Made by a program: the position numbers and the translations under genes. From Allacma fusca (taxonomy: Eukaryota; Arthropoda; Collembola; Symphypleona; Sminthuridae), in contig OX359245.1 in NCBI GenBank assembly GCA_947179485.1, positions 65,769,067-65,833,066 on the forward strand: a stretch of 64,000 nucleotides of DNA. The letters run 5' to 3'. Below the pieces are notes generated by a model. It was given only the letters and a program-made list of their open reading frames with translations, did not search any database and had not been told where the DNA came from. Below are positions 11,120 through 23,365 of the stretch, one piece after another. Each line of letters starts with the position of its first letter. Position 1 is the first letter of the stretch.

Positions 11120-13251
11120 AAACCGAATTTCATCCTGATGAGACTCGACAATGTATCGTCGTTGCACCATCGGTTGGAGCAAGTAAAAGGAAAGTGCATA
11201 CTTCTCATTTTTGGGAACATTTTGACAGAAACGTTGCTAAGGGTTCGATGAAGTGTAAGTATTGTATTCGGGTGTTAGAAACAACAAATTCCAGCAACGC
11301 AAAACGACATTTGAAAAGTTGTAAACCGTCTCTACTTGAACTTGTAGAGAAAAAAGATAAAGTGGTTAAGAATATCACTGATAATCCACCGAAACAACAG
11401 AAGCTCAGTTTTTCTCCATTATATCGGAACAATCATCCCAAACAACAGCAATTTAGACGAAACCTTGCACTTCTTTATGGATCCACATCGATATCTGCTA
11501 ACGTTATACATACCGACGAATTTCTAGACTGCTTGAGGGTACTGGACAGCCGTATCAAGGTTGCAGATTTTAAAACTATTTTTAAAGATGCAAACAATCT
11601 TGTTGAAGAGAGTGTCGTGAAGATAAAATCAATGCTTAAAACCGTGAAAAGACTCACTATTATGTCTGATATTTGGACTAAAAAGGGAATGAGAACCAGT
11701 TTCCTCGGTGTAACTGCTACATTCTTTTACCCACCTTTACAAGAAAAGGTTAACGTGATTCTTGGGGTACAAAGGTTTACCACAGTTACGCACAAGACCG
11801 AGGACATTATTAGAGAAATGAAAGTCGTCATGAGGAGATAGGAAATAAAAGGAAGTCAAGTCTGGAGAGCACTTACTGATGGGGGCTCCAATATGATATG
11901 CAGTCATCGTGCTGATCGAAGGATCTTCGAATTGCAACATGAGGAAATCGGGAACAGTGACGCTGAAGCTAGTACCTTTCATAATGAATCAGATACTGGG
12001 TCTGAATCGGAAGACCAGTATCTGAGTAATGGAGTTGGCTGCAGCACAGAGATTATTTTGGACCTTGAGGATGAACCAAGTCCAGCATATAGAAGACTCA
12101 CCAGTTTCATTCACACAACTTTGGTGTGCCTACAACAATTTGATGTTCAACCGCTTTTGAAACCAGTTGTGGACGATGTCAAGAAGCTCGTAAGTAAGTT
12201 CACAACCCCCCATAAGCTTACCGCTGCTTTGGTTGCTGATGCAGGTGTGGGATTGATCTCTTTCGCCGAAACACGGTGGAACTATATTTATTTAGTATTT
12301 GCAAGAATTGATAAAGTTAAAAGTTCCATTCAGAAGGTCATAATGACGTACGGGAAGGACAAGTACAATCTAAATGAAGAGCAATGGAACCACGTCACTC
12401 GAATTTCGGAATTCTTAAAGCCATTCCATGATTACACTTACATGGTTTCCAAAGAAAACGATCCCGTGTCATCTGAAGTGATCGTTGTTATTTTGTCAAT
12501 GTATGGTCATTTGGATAAGTATGATAACGATCCACTTTTTGGAGACGCAGCAAAGAAGATCAAACTAAAGTTAAAACAGAAGTTTTCAAACTGGTTCCAT
12601 GAGAGTGCTGAATTTGATCCCACATATTTAATTGCCACAATTCGGGACCCCAGATACCGATTGGTGTTACCCACCGCTCAACGGATTCTTGCCAAAAAAT
12701 ACCTCATTGAAGAATACAACTTACTGGTGCCAAGCAATAATTCGGAACCTTTACCAACACAAACCCCTAGCAATGCAGAAACTTTAGCAACGAGCAAGTA
12801 TTCATTAAGTAAGACTTAAGACCTTATGAAGCTGCGCATCGCTCATAGTGGCACATTATATTGTTAAAACATAACTATATTTTCGGATTTTTCAGTTCGC
12901 GATATGAAAGAAGCGCTGCTACGAGCTCACGGCCACTCCTCGACATCTCCAACATTTTCGCTGACGGAAAAGTTTGATAAATACTTGGAGGAACCAAGTT
13001 ACGACCTTCTAGATGACAAGTGCAACGTTTTCCAGTTTTGGATAGACCATGCTGACGACTATCCCGTGCTTTCTCCGTTAGCACTTGACTATTTATCCAT
13101 ACCAAATTCTACGAGTAATGTGGAGCGTGTTTTTGGGACCAGTACTTCGCTTACAAAAGGAATATCGAACAGGTTGGATGGAAAAAATCTTGAAAACAAA
13201 GTTTTGTTGAAAAAGAATAAGAAATTATTGGCGAAATTAAAAGCGTTATAG
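11120..13251 (+). pseudogene. hAT transposase with BED finger (one nonsense codon)
   Basis: The frame encodes a cut-and-paste transposase. It begins with a BED zinc finger (HFWEHFD, MKCKYC, HLKSC). Next come the first catalytic region (IMSDIWTKKG), the second (LTDGGSNM), the RRLTSFIHTT segment, the ETRWN tryptophan motif, and a C-terminal hAT dimerisation domain (LALDYLSIPNSTSNVERVF). A single in-frame TAG at 11839-11841 interrupts the core; the same frame continues on both sides. An 87-bp intron (12809-12895, GTAAGA...TTTCAG, phase 1) joins the last two parts. No in-frame ATG precedes the BED finger, which implies an upstream exon, probably from the tandem array. Seen: motifs, stop, intron. 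Inferred: non-functional copy. Confidence 0.88.
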
Positions 13252-16097
13252 GCTCATGAAAAATCAGTTCAGGAGCAATAATATTACGTGTGGGTATGGA
13301 CATGGCATCGTCTCATAAAGCCGTTAATATTCTTTGTGGTTGTTATTGTTTAGTCTCGTAGCTAATGGGCTGGTTTATGCAAATTCAATGTGAAATTAGC
13401 TTTACAGTGTGGATTTCGTCATTGTACATCATATGATGTGTTGCTTTGGACAATGTATCGTCTCATTAGGCTGTCACATTGCCTTCCAACTATTAACTAG
13501 ATACACGTAACTGTATACATACATGTATAACTAGTGTATTTGTAAAGGCAAATAAATCTTGGATTAAAATTATGTGTTTATAATTCATTGTTGTTTGTTA
13601 CAGGGTGTTATTATTCGGTTTTTAAGTAATTGCATATTTTATTTACACAACAAATATCTTCTAGCTAGCAATCAATGTTTAAGATTAAGAAAGCTCCTTA
13701 GTCATGCTGAGTCTGGTCCTTACTAACAATAAGTAATATACATAATTACTTGTAACATGCTTTGCTGGCTTATTTTCTTCCGTGGCTTTATATCCCTTAT
13801 GTCTCTCGAATCTTTTACCGCATACATTACTCCTTATTATTCAAACTATCGGAGCATATTTTGAGTTATTAGTTCGAGTTTTAAGTTCTATGAGGTTGAA
13901 GCGAACTTATGCCGGAATTAGACACCATATTCAGGGACACGCCAGATTTGTATTTGGACTTAAAATTCAGAATTCGATTACAGTTAGGGAAGCAAATCTC
14001 ACGGTACCCGACAAGCTAACAAACGTTTTCTGAAGCAACAAATGATATTGCATGTAGGATTACTTTAATTTATTTAACAATCCGAGCTACAGAAAAACTT
14101 CCAAGAATTGTTTAAAGCCAAATTTCAACTGGAAGATAAAATGACCACAGCCTTCGTTTCATTTCAATTGTTTCAATTAGTTATAATTATCTGGGCGTAC
14201 GTCACTCTCTTTTGCTACTTTCGAACAGCATTAACGTTTAAATACTTCCAGTCCCGGTTAAAATTACTTTCACCACATCATCCAGTATGATTGCGAATTT
14301 GGTCAGATTTGTGAATGCGTTCGCTTCGAAGGAATGTGATAAAGTCACGTACTACATACCAAGATACAGGAGTAAAATTTTCCCAGTAGATGTGACTATT
14401 TCGGAAGTTGCAGATTTACGGGAAACAAGAGAGACTAGACGAAAGTCCTACGAGGCATACAAAGCAAACGTAATAAGAAACTTTTTGTAATCATTGCATT
14501 ACTTCTGTTAAAAAGTTTATTGTCGTTAGTTCGTCAGACACAATATTTTGTAAAACAAATGGTGCATATATTGAATTTTTAAAATCTAGATAACTTCGGA
14601 TAATTGACGGGAATGGAAAGTAACGACAACGTCAGATCCATGTGATGCCGGAGTTGCTGAGTGTATCAAGGAAGCGCTGAAAGGTCAAAATCTGTATGAG
14701 GTCGAACTCAAATCACAAAAACACTGTTCAGCTACCTAGATTTTAGGGAAAATGTTAACAAGAAGAAAGTATTGATGGGTTCAATAAATTTAGAAAAAGT
14801 ACGCTAGTTTCCTTATAGAAACAATTCACCTTCGATTTTACCGTTTGTTAACTAGATATTAAAAGTAAAATACAGGCTAAGCCTTCATCAAGTCGTTCAC
14901 GTATAAGCATATTAATGGGGGAGTCCAGCTCTGACTAAGAAAAGGAGAAACTTAGTGACTATGAAGTTATCACAGATAATGATGAACAGACGGATGTACA
15001 CGATTCAGATGATGAAAATAAAACGGGAATCAGATTTTTTCATGAGATTCGCAATGACCAATAAATATTTGACAGTGTACTATTATTATATATTTTTATG
15101 TATTTTCCAATGTGCGGAAACAAGCCCTGTCTCCCATTCCTTACTCTACTAGTGTATGGATGCGACAGCACAAGAACTGAGCGACAAAGTCAAAACAGGT
15201 AATGTTTTTCGAGGAGAGTAGTTTTTATACAGGTTGTAAGTGGCTACAGATATTTAGAGCGATATAACAAAAACTTCAGACAACTAAAACAAAAAACCTT
15301 GTCTGATAAGGAAGAGATTGGCTAATACTTTAGGGCTTTACGTGTTTTAAATGTAAGGTATTTTGGAAAGTGATTAAACGGTACGCATGTACAGTACATT
15401 ATGTATGTACGTCGTATACCTGGAGGATTTAATTCAAGTAATGAGTGATTCTGAAAAAGAGATAGTAATTAAGTAAAATCATATTTACTATGAGGTCATA
15501 TAAGAACTAATTTGGAGGGGGTGACCCCGACGGAGGTTGGGGCTGGTAGTTTGTTGGTATTGTTGGTAGCGGTGGACACAATAAGTGTGCAGTGATGATG
15601 AGGCCCTCCAAAAGGTGGAAGAGATGCTATCCTGGATCTCGAATTTGGAGTTTGGGTTGGTTCACACAAATAATGAGCAACAGTGGTGCAACTTTTGTCA
15701 TACTAGCTTGCAATTAGTTAACAGAAACCAAATACATTATAATCTCCAAAGTGTTCATTAATTTCGTATGAACCGAGGTAAGCAGATCCGAACCTAAGTT
15801 AAAATTCGATTTAAACGTATTGTAGTAACAGCTACTAGGTCTTTGGCATAGCGATATTATACGGCATGTAGAACATCCAAAACCAGACTAAGCACTTCGG
15901 TGTGAGCGTCCATAAATATCCGACAAAACGTGTGACCTATCAAACAAACAGTAATATTTGATTATAAAATCTACCTGCAGAACTTACAGCAATAAATTAC
16001 AACAATGTTTTACATATTGGATTAAAATATTGCGGAGGAAGTTAGATTTCTGACCTCATGAAATAATTGACGGCCGCTATTCGGTGGAGACAACGTA
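13252..16097. other. Region without recognisable genes
   Basis: AT-rich DNA between the hAT transposase and the Tc1-like element. Short open frames (13782-14033, 14108-14490, 14955-15152) show no domain, no splice support and no start context. Two similar short segments containing ATCGTCTCAT occur near 13308 and 13456 and may be remnants of the hAT right terminus. Confidence 0.5.
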
Positions 16098-18079
16098 CTC
16101 TAAAATCAAAAAAAATTGGTGACAGCTTGTTAGTGATTGATTAATTACCCACGGCTCTCCCCGCAAAAAAATGAACTCTCACGTACCCGCGAAATTTGTA
16201 TCGCAATGTGTTTATAACAGTACATATGTACACACATATTTCGTACCTAACAATAGCAATTTGACTTAAGAATCATCATCCTCATCACTGTCATTATCGG
16301 ATTCATTTGGGTCTATATTAATAATTACAGGCGTTTGAAAAGAATCAAATAAGTGTTCCTCGACTAGTCTATCTCGTTCCCACATTGCATCCTCAACTTT
16401 GATGGCGTGAGTGCAGCAAGCTTTCCATAACGCAGGAGTTACTTTACTAAGTGCTGATTGTGACAGTGCTAGGACAGATTGAAGGCCTCCTTTTATATTA
16501 TTTTTACCAATGTCGTCTTTTACGAAACTCCATATTAGCTCAATAGGATTCAGCTCACAGTGAGCTACAGGAAGCCCCAAAACCTTAAGGTCTTTCCCGG
16601 AATTTTCAGCTATTCTTTCAATCTCAAACTTAGTTGGCACAGTGAACTTTTCAGAGTGAGAAACTAAAGCTGCTTTTGTCATGGATTGGAAATTTTTGAA
16701 AGTAGCCGGACATTGTACATTTCATAGCTGGAGATTATTTATAATATCGAGTTTCTTCCAATAATACTTGGGCATTATAGTGTCTGGAACTCGTTGCTTG
16801 TGGTAGGGGGCTTGATCCAACACTATCACAGTTTTACATGGAACATGTGCTACGAGTTTATTGAACCAACGAACATAGTGTTCACTGTTTATTGCATTGT
16901 GATAGTCTTTCGTGTCCTTTTTCGAAATAAAAACATCCTCAACGCCGGCAACAAACCCGTCAGAACCAGCATGATTAATTATAATTCTTCCGTTTCCTCC
17001 ATTTACTTTCCACCCACCTAAAAGTAATAAATGGGATTGTGCCCGGTAAGCAAAACGTTTGCAGTTTCTCGAGTTATCAAGTTATCTACAACGTGACTAA
17101 TTAAGTTTGAACGCAGGTAAGTAGGAAAGGTTTGATTACGGTACCTGTCCAGCCTTCCATGTCAATCAAAACCTTTCCGTTTGTACCGACGTCTCTGAAT
17201 TCCCTAAATTCATCCTTTTGAAGTTGAAAGAGCCAACACCTTTTGCGAGACTGGTCAGGATTAGCCCAAGTTCATCCACGTATACTATTTTGTAGCCCTC
17301 TTTTCTGAAATTCCGGACCTTCCGTAAATAGAATTCCCTTTGCAGTACAATATCCTGGCGTTCTAAGTAAACCGGCTTTCTGTTTACACATTTGTATTTA
17401 AACTTCGCCTGTATCAACCACATCCTGAAAGTAGTGACGCCTATATTGGGAAACGTGGAATCTTCTTTGCACCTTTTCAGCATGTCTACAGCAGTGGGGT
17501 ACATTTTGTTTGCGTAGAAAGAAAGTGCTACCCGGCGAATTTCTGAAATGCAGAAACTGTCACATTTTGATGATTGTTTTCGCTGTTTTGTATGTGACAG
17601 TGGCTGATTTTCTTTCTCATCATTTTCCAGCTTTGACCTGCAATTACGTAGTGTCTGCGAGCTTACATTAAATAATTTAGCAGCTGATTCAACGGGTTTG
17701 CCGTTTTTTTCCGTAGTGGATGTGAGAATTCAAGCACCAGTAAGTTGTCAATATCAAGCTTCAGCTGTTGCAAGTAGTCACTGCTGCCAAAGCTTTATCA
17801 AACTTGTCTCCCATTGCATGCAATATGCTAAATACTAGAATTACTAATCAAGCACTACTAATTGTAAGATACAGTTACACTACTCATAGTAGTTTCAAAG
17901 GTTACATTTCGTACAAAGTAACTACAGCAAGTAGCTTTGACAGTTATACGCTAAGCCGAGGTTTCCCACCAAATAAATGATTTTCGCGCGTACGTGAGAG
18001 TTCATTTTTTTGCGGGGAGAGCCGTGGGTAATCAATCAATCACTAACAAGCTGTCACCAATTTTGTTTTGATTTTAGAG
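16098..18079. mobile_element. Tc1/mariner-like element with TIRs of about 95 bp
   Basis: Left end CTCTAAAATCAAAAAAAATT and right end ...GATTTTAGAG are inverted repeats. They stay alignable for about 95 bp (16098-16192 against 17985-18079) through GGTGACAGCTTGTTAG and GGGGAGAGCCGTGGGTAAT. The duplicated TA target lies at 16096-16097 and 18080-18081. The enclosed minus-strand transposase is broken (see 16266-17765). Confidence 0.9.
16266..17765 (-). pseudogene. Tc1/IS630-like DDE transposase, decayed
   Basis: The minus strand reads as a transposase in pieces. A helix-turn-helix-like N-terminus runs about 17750-17510. The first catalytic Asp lies in YKIVYVDELG near 17280. A block reading GRIIINHAGSDGFV and DYHNAI follows. 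The second Asp is in VIVLDQAPYH near 16820. The motif LPVAHCELNPIELIWSFVKD (about 16570-16520) holds the final Glu of DDE_3-type transposases, and an acidic tail ends at 16266. A TGA near 16730 and a frame change near 17165 interrupt it. A TTTTAG just before the middle block could be an intron acceptor, so part of the break may be splicing. Confidence 0.85.
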
Positions 18080-18597
18080 TAGCATACATGACCTATGCGA
18101 TGTCATCGAGTCTTCACTGTCATTGTGGTTTCACGGACCAAAATCCATTTCTGACATTCCACGGGTAACAGCATCAGATTGAATAATGTTAGAGTGGAAT
18201 TCGCAGCAAGTGGTGTGGACGTCTTAGAAGAGCCGGCTAAATAACAAACATTTGCCTTTATTTTTTGAAGTCACCGTTTTGACTTATCAATTATTCACAA
18301 TAGTAACAACTCCAGCTTGATTATCTAGCTTCTACCCAGGAGGAATTTGCAAAGCCGTCATTAAAGTTACAACTATCAGCATAACCATGAGCCTTAATGG
18401 CACTTTTTATTCAATAACTACAGCATATTCGATGAAAGCAACATATACACTTTCTAAATTAAGAAATAAAAATACACAAAGCATTGTAATTGTTATTGCG
18501 GTGGATGCAAAATTCATGGAAAAATACATGAGAAACGTTAATGTTTGACAACAGGAAGGAAGGAAGGCTAAGAACAATTCAGTTTAATAATATTTAC
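18080..18597. other. Gap without recognisable features
   Basis: AT-rich sequence between the Tc1-like element and the cyclin-like pseudogene. I see no coding frame or repeat in it. Confidence 0.5.
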
Positions 18598-19450
18598 CTA
18601 TTGTGGGTGTGCTGTTTGGATTAATAGGCGGTGAAACTTGATTCTGAAGATGGTTTCGTATATTCGAAGAATATGCATTAAGTTTAGGTGGCGGTGACTC
18701 ACTAGGAGCTGGATTTTGTGTTTGGGAGTATAGATCCAAAACCTTATGACAAATGTCTGCAAGTAATTCAATGGACATGTCTTCCACGAGCATATCCCAC
18801 CATCTCAGATGATCCGGAGTCCGCGCATTTCAGTCTACCACTTCAAATTTGCTCAGTTCGCCAGCCAAGTACATCAACGCGATGGAAATTATTTCCGGTT
18901 CCCATTGAAGCCACAACGTGGTACACAAGCTAAGTATAATAAATATTTATAAATTCGTACAAGCTGAAAAGGTTACGTAGTCTCAGAAATAAGAAAAGAG
19001 AAACATCAAAACTCAAGTCTATACCTGTCATTAACAAATGTCCAAGCCATCTGAACCATTTTCTGAAGCCTGCTTTTATCCCCTTTCAGACATTTGGCGT
19101 ACTTGAGTAAGAATGTGAACGGATGTTCTACTTGTAAATCGAATTTTATTGTCTGAAGGAGAATCCTCTCCAATGTCATCACTTCCGCCATCAAAATGTT
19201 TTTAAATTTGGAGAATTAAATACAAGCCCAGATTACAAGATACCACCCTTTTCAGTCAATGAAACACACACACAACACGTTACTGCCAAAATGATTTCTC
19301 CGAACTGTTCAGAGAACTTGTCCTTTTCTAACCGATCCAGTACAACTTGAGCTGACTTAATTACGTCCTTCAATTCTTCGACATCTCTTCCACTTTCACA
19401 GCCAGGATTAATCAAGCACACGATGTGGGCTGGAATTAGAACATTATTAT
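18598..19450 (-). pseudogene. Cyclin K/T-like pseudogene fragment with introns
   Basis: Three minus-strand blocks match the cyclin box of cyclin K, a partner of transcriptional CDKs. The first (about 19432-19290) reads ELKDVIKSAQVVLDRLEK. Near 19400 the match to the preceding cyclin segment is only kept by switching frame twice (LILAVKVEEMSK lies in another frame). The second (about 19175-19025) contains [19 protein letters not shown] and [11 protein letters not shown]. The third (18929-18598) contains [17 protein letters not shown], then an in-frame TGA where Trp is expected, then TPDHLRWWDM and a Pro/Ser-rich tail. The junction AG|C between blocks two and three is a good spliced codon, so the source kept introns and is not a processed retrocopy. 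The N-terminal cyclin box is absent. Confidence 0.8.
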
Positions 19451-19814
19451 ACCATACCTATCTCCACACACATATATACCGAAACATAAAATATTTGTCA
19501 CGCTTCATTTATACCCCACAGATACACTCAACATACACCCTGGATCATCAATAAAATAATAAATTCATAATGTCTACACAGAACTTACTTGCTCGCTTTA
19601 AATCCAAAACGGGACGGAAAGAAGACTATTCGAAGTCTCAGTGACTACTAAATAACCTCACTAGGGCGATTTTAGACGAATAAACTAAATTGTATCAGCG
19701 TTTCAATGTCCTTATAGATCAATGGTTCACAAACTACTACAGTCATAGTCTCATAATAACTAATGTGATGTGTGAGTAATTATAATGAAATAGTAAAAAA
19801 ATAAGATGTATACA

Positions 19815-22407
19815 CTATAAATGACCACTACTCGCACTCTCAAATATTTTAGTCGAAACCTCGCCAGTCAGGCTTGCCGGCAGGTCTCTTCCTATATTTT
19901 TTGGTGGTTTTGGAGCATGACACTTGTCACCTACATCCAACCTAGCCGGTTTGGATGACCTCTGAATATTTCCATACGTTGCACAGTCCGGATTTTTCCT
20001 TTTGAGTGCCAGCATTCTTTTCGCCACTTTCACGGTCATTCTTGAATCCGCTATAGCGGAATGTAACGAACATTGAAAATCTGTCTTCTGAGGGAAAAAA
20101 TGTTGAGCTAGGTCCGACAATCGAAATGGCCCCTTCGAATCCCGGAAATAGTCTTGAATTTCCATTATAGTTGTTTTGTTCGACTTTATATCGTAGCCAA
20201 TACTATCCAGATCCCCTTGAACTGCTGCTCCTACAACCGTATTACCGGACAGAACCTTTTTTATTAGAGCTTTTGCCTGTAAAAAATTGAGTGTATTATT
20301 TTTCACTGCAGATCACAAGAACCTGAAGCACATAAATTTTTAAAGCACATGTTCATTTCAATATACCTGAGGAACTGTAATCCCGTCGTTGATTTTTCTC
20401 GCATCTAATCCTGTTAGTTTGGGGAAATACTGGCAGATGTTTTCTTGTTTTATTATGCACCATAGAATGAGCTCTCGACGGGCATCAACGATTGCAACTG
20501 TACCAGCCACCATTTTATGGGAATCTTTAACATTTACCTTCTCAATATCCATAAAAAGCAAGCCATTTTTGGGGATTAGGTCTCCGCGATAAATCAGATC
20601 AATCTATAATGTTAAAAATAATCAGGCACAAACAATTCATTATGACCTGAAAATAAAAATTATTTGAATTTCACTCACTTTCCACGCTGGAAGGTGAGCG
20701 AAGCGAGCGGCATACGCGTGGGGAGCTAGTGAGACCGGTACCTTGGTCCACTGTGTCACCTAACATTAGCCTCTTATTGGCGATGAAATTTTTTATTTTA
20801 GCTAATTTCGGTTTGCTCAAATCAATCAAGGTCTTACATACTACATCCACATAGTTGTCTTCTTCCAGTTCATAAAACTCATCCAGTATTCTTTTTTTCT
20901 GAAATAATTACAACCAAGAAAAATTACTTTATAGTTGTTATTACTTAAAAATAACTAACCTATCAGGGGTGCTGATTTAAAAAGAAGAACCACGCAAATA
21001 ATTAATTTTAGTTATCTTATTAATATATTAATAACTTTTTATTGCTAAGATACAATTATATATATTTCCGGTGTTTTTCGGGACGAGACTAAGGTAAAGT
21101 ATATGTCGAGTAGAGCATCTCGGGCGGTTAAAATTTACGGGTAAGCCCACAAAAAGCCCGGCCCGCACGGGCTTCGAGCGAGTACGGGTTAAAATTATTA
21201 GGTTTGACGGGTTACGGGCGGGTACGGTCTTTTCATCGCGGTTAAAAAAGACCGTGAAAGCCCGTAAAAACCCGTGCGAAATTCCATTAGTTGTGAATGC
21301 AGGAGCAGTGGTTGTGAATATACATAGGCTTGAATGACTTGAACGAATTTCAGACGCTTGCAATTTTAGCTTTCAAACAAACTAAGGCTTGGTGTACGAT
21401 AGAGCATCACCCCGTGGGATATTTTAGGCCCGTGCCCGTCTGTACGACTGTTACACTTCGCTCTTCATTACTGCGGAAAATTCCATTTAGTCTAGAAGAT
21501 GAATCCTGCTAGTAGTTCAAGTATTTGTAATAAGAATCCAGAAGTTGACACTGTAATAAATTCAAGAACGCCACCAGAAGTGCTTACCAAAGCCGAAATA
21601 GCAGCATAAGCTTTTGTATTGCCTTCTTAGTAAACAAGGTAGTTTAACGACTGTATGTAACAGTCAAGAACACCAATATTTTAAAATACAGTTTTTCAGT
21701 ATTTAAGATGTATGGTATTTGCGGGCGGGCGACGGGCTTATTTTAATATTGCGGGCCGGGCCGGGCTTTTTCGATAAACATTAATTTCGGGCCGGGCGGG
21801 TACGGGTAAAACGTTACGAGCCACGGGCGGGCACCGGCCTAAAATATCCCACGGGGTGATGCTCTAATGTCGAGTAGGCATGTTCATATCGTTCCATTTT
21901 ACAATATAGTTCTGTGAAAAATTACCGATAACGATATCGAGGTACGATATAATGATGTCACGTTGTGGCTTCTGGCATTATTTAACGAAAATCAACGGAA
22001 CTTTAATTTCGTGTACAAGATAATTATTATTACTAAGACTCCTTAAGAACAAAAGTTTCAACCCGGATCACATTTTATTCCAAATGTATGAGTCAAAAAG
22101 GCATTTGGGTTGAAAATATGAAAAACTTGAAGCACTTCAAGGATAATAATTTCCAAGATTAATAAATAAGAGGCATCGGCGTCAGTAAGAAAACATTGAA
22201 ACTACACATAATAATTACACCATAGAATTTCTGTTCATCATTACATTGACAACTGACCCGAATTGGGATCACCGTATTAGGGAAATGAAGTCATTAAAGT
22301 TTCTAAATTCTTCGAAGTTTCCAAACTAAAGTCAACAAAATAGCGAAAATCCAAAATTATTTTAAAAAATTACTTACCTTCGCATCTTTACTCTCGAATT
22401 TGGCCAT
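19815..22407 (-). CDS. DEDDh 3'-5' exonuclease, REXO4/ISG20-like (303 aa model)
   Basis: Predicted 3'-5' exonuclease of the DEDDh superfamily, which trims RNA or DNA ends using two metal ions. Model on the minus strand: exons 22407-22378, 20898-20716, 20603-20367 and 20276-19815, all joined in phase 0. Catalytic residues are all present: D90 and E92 (LLFMDIEKV), D172 (QGDLDSIGYD), H222 and D227 (LHSAIADSRM). The spacing matches RNA exonuclease 4/ISG20 proteins. A basic tail follows (about residues 235-303). The exon 1 donor (AAG|GTAAGT) is strong. The end of exon 2 (donor GTATGC) is the weak point: that stretch resembles a repeat and could be read differently. Intron 1 carries a hAT-like element (21111-21866). 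No stops or shifts appear in the core, so the gene may be functional. It could be host-derived or transposon cargo. Confidence 0.78.
21111..21866. mobile_element. hAT-like element in intron 1 of the exonuclease, GC-rich motif array
   Basis: Ends share TAGAGCATC as inverted repeats, and an 8-bp duplication ATGTCGAG lies at 21103-21110 and 21867-21874. The interior is made of GGGCGGGTACGGG and CCCGCCCG motifs, much more GC-rich than the surroundings. A further terminus, TAGAGCATCACCCCGTGGG, occurs internally at 21400 in inverted orientation to the right end, so the element contains three ends. Confidence 0.85.
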
Positions 22408-23351
22408 CCTGACGCTTAAATTAGAGTAGGTAGGAACGGGTCCAAATTTTCAACCGCGGTGTATACACGTGGGACTGAGTGGAGTGAGTGGGATTGAGTA
22501 TACAGAGTATATTTGAGATTGGGAGGGATTGGGAGTTTCTGCTGTGATGCATGGAGTGATTGGGACGGAGTGGGTGAAGAGGTGCCGAGAGTAAATGGGG
22601 ATCCCTTCGTTCTGACTGGTTTACCACTATATACAGGTACTTTAAGCTGTATTTTAAACTGAAGGGGCACGCTCATTAGACCACTATGAACACGTTACCA
22701 CTGTATAGAAAACCATTATATAGAGGGAATTCCCTATGATAAAGGATAGGAGATGGGACCGGGAAGCCAAATTTGACCACTATTGACAGGAAACCACTCC
22801 CGTGCCTTTGAAATGGAAAAGAATTTGCCACACTTTTTGAACGGTCACTGATTATGGTTGGTTATACTGCATTACTGTGCACCACTCATTTATCATACTA
22901 CATGTTTAGTGGCTCTACGTTGTGTTGTGACAACTAATGGAACTACATTCACACGTGGAATTGCTTTAAGTCATGTAGGCCAGCCATTACTTACACAACG
23001 AACAGCCACCACTAACGTTCAACATTTGGTTGCTTAAAACGTATATTGCAGTGACCATGTGTTGCGAACTAATAATCATTGTCTAATTTACCTGCCCCAA
23101 ATAATAAGTGCGACTTATTCAGCTTAACTGTGATCATTTATTGTGTCACATTTCGTTTGTGGAGTGCAAGTATTACTGTGCTTTCTCATTAAAGGAAATT
23201 CATAAATCCTGGATGCTGTGTTACAAGTTATAATTAAAAAACTGGTAAGTATTTTAGTTTATTGTAGTAAAACTTATTTTGTAGAAACAATTTCACCGCA
23301 TGGGACAGTTAGTCGCAGTTTTAAATCATAAAATATAATCTTATTTAGGCG

Positions 23352-23365
23352 GCACTCCGGAGTGC
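23352..23365. repeat. CCGG palindrome upstream of the exonuclease gene
   Basis: GCACTCCGGAGTGC, perfect over 14 bp, 230 bp before the exonuclease ATG. A second, imperfect palindrome (GGAGGCCGGCTTCC, one mismatched pair) lies at 23554-23567, just 28 bp before the ATG. Confidence 0.85.

Noticed and set aside
21028-21363. 111-codon minus-strand open frame in exonuclease intron 1
   Set aside because: It runs through the GC-rich motif array of the hAT-like element at 21111-21866.
22416-22676. Open frames beside the start of the DEDDh exonuclease gene
   Set aside because: They overlap a low-complexity GGAGTG-rich stretch upstream of the ATG and have no domain; more likely promoter or 5' untranslated sequence.
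22722-22733. AGGGAATTCCCT palindrome near the left edge of the large element
   Set aside because: Centre is AATT and only 12 bp; it does not share the TG...CCGG...CA pattern and may be chance.
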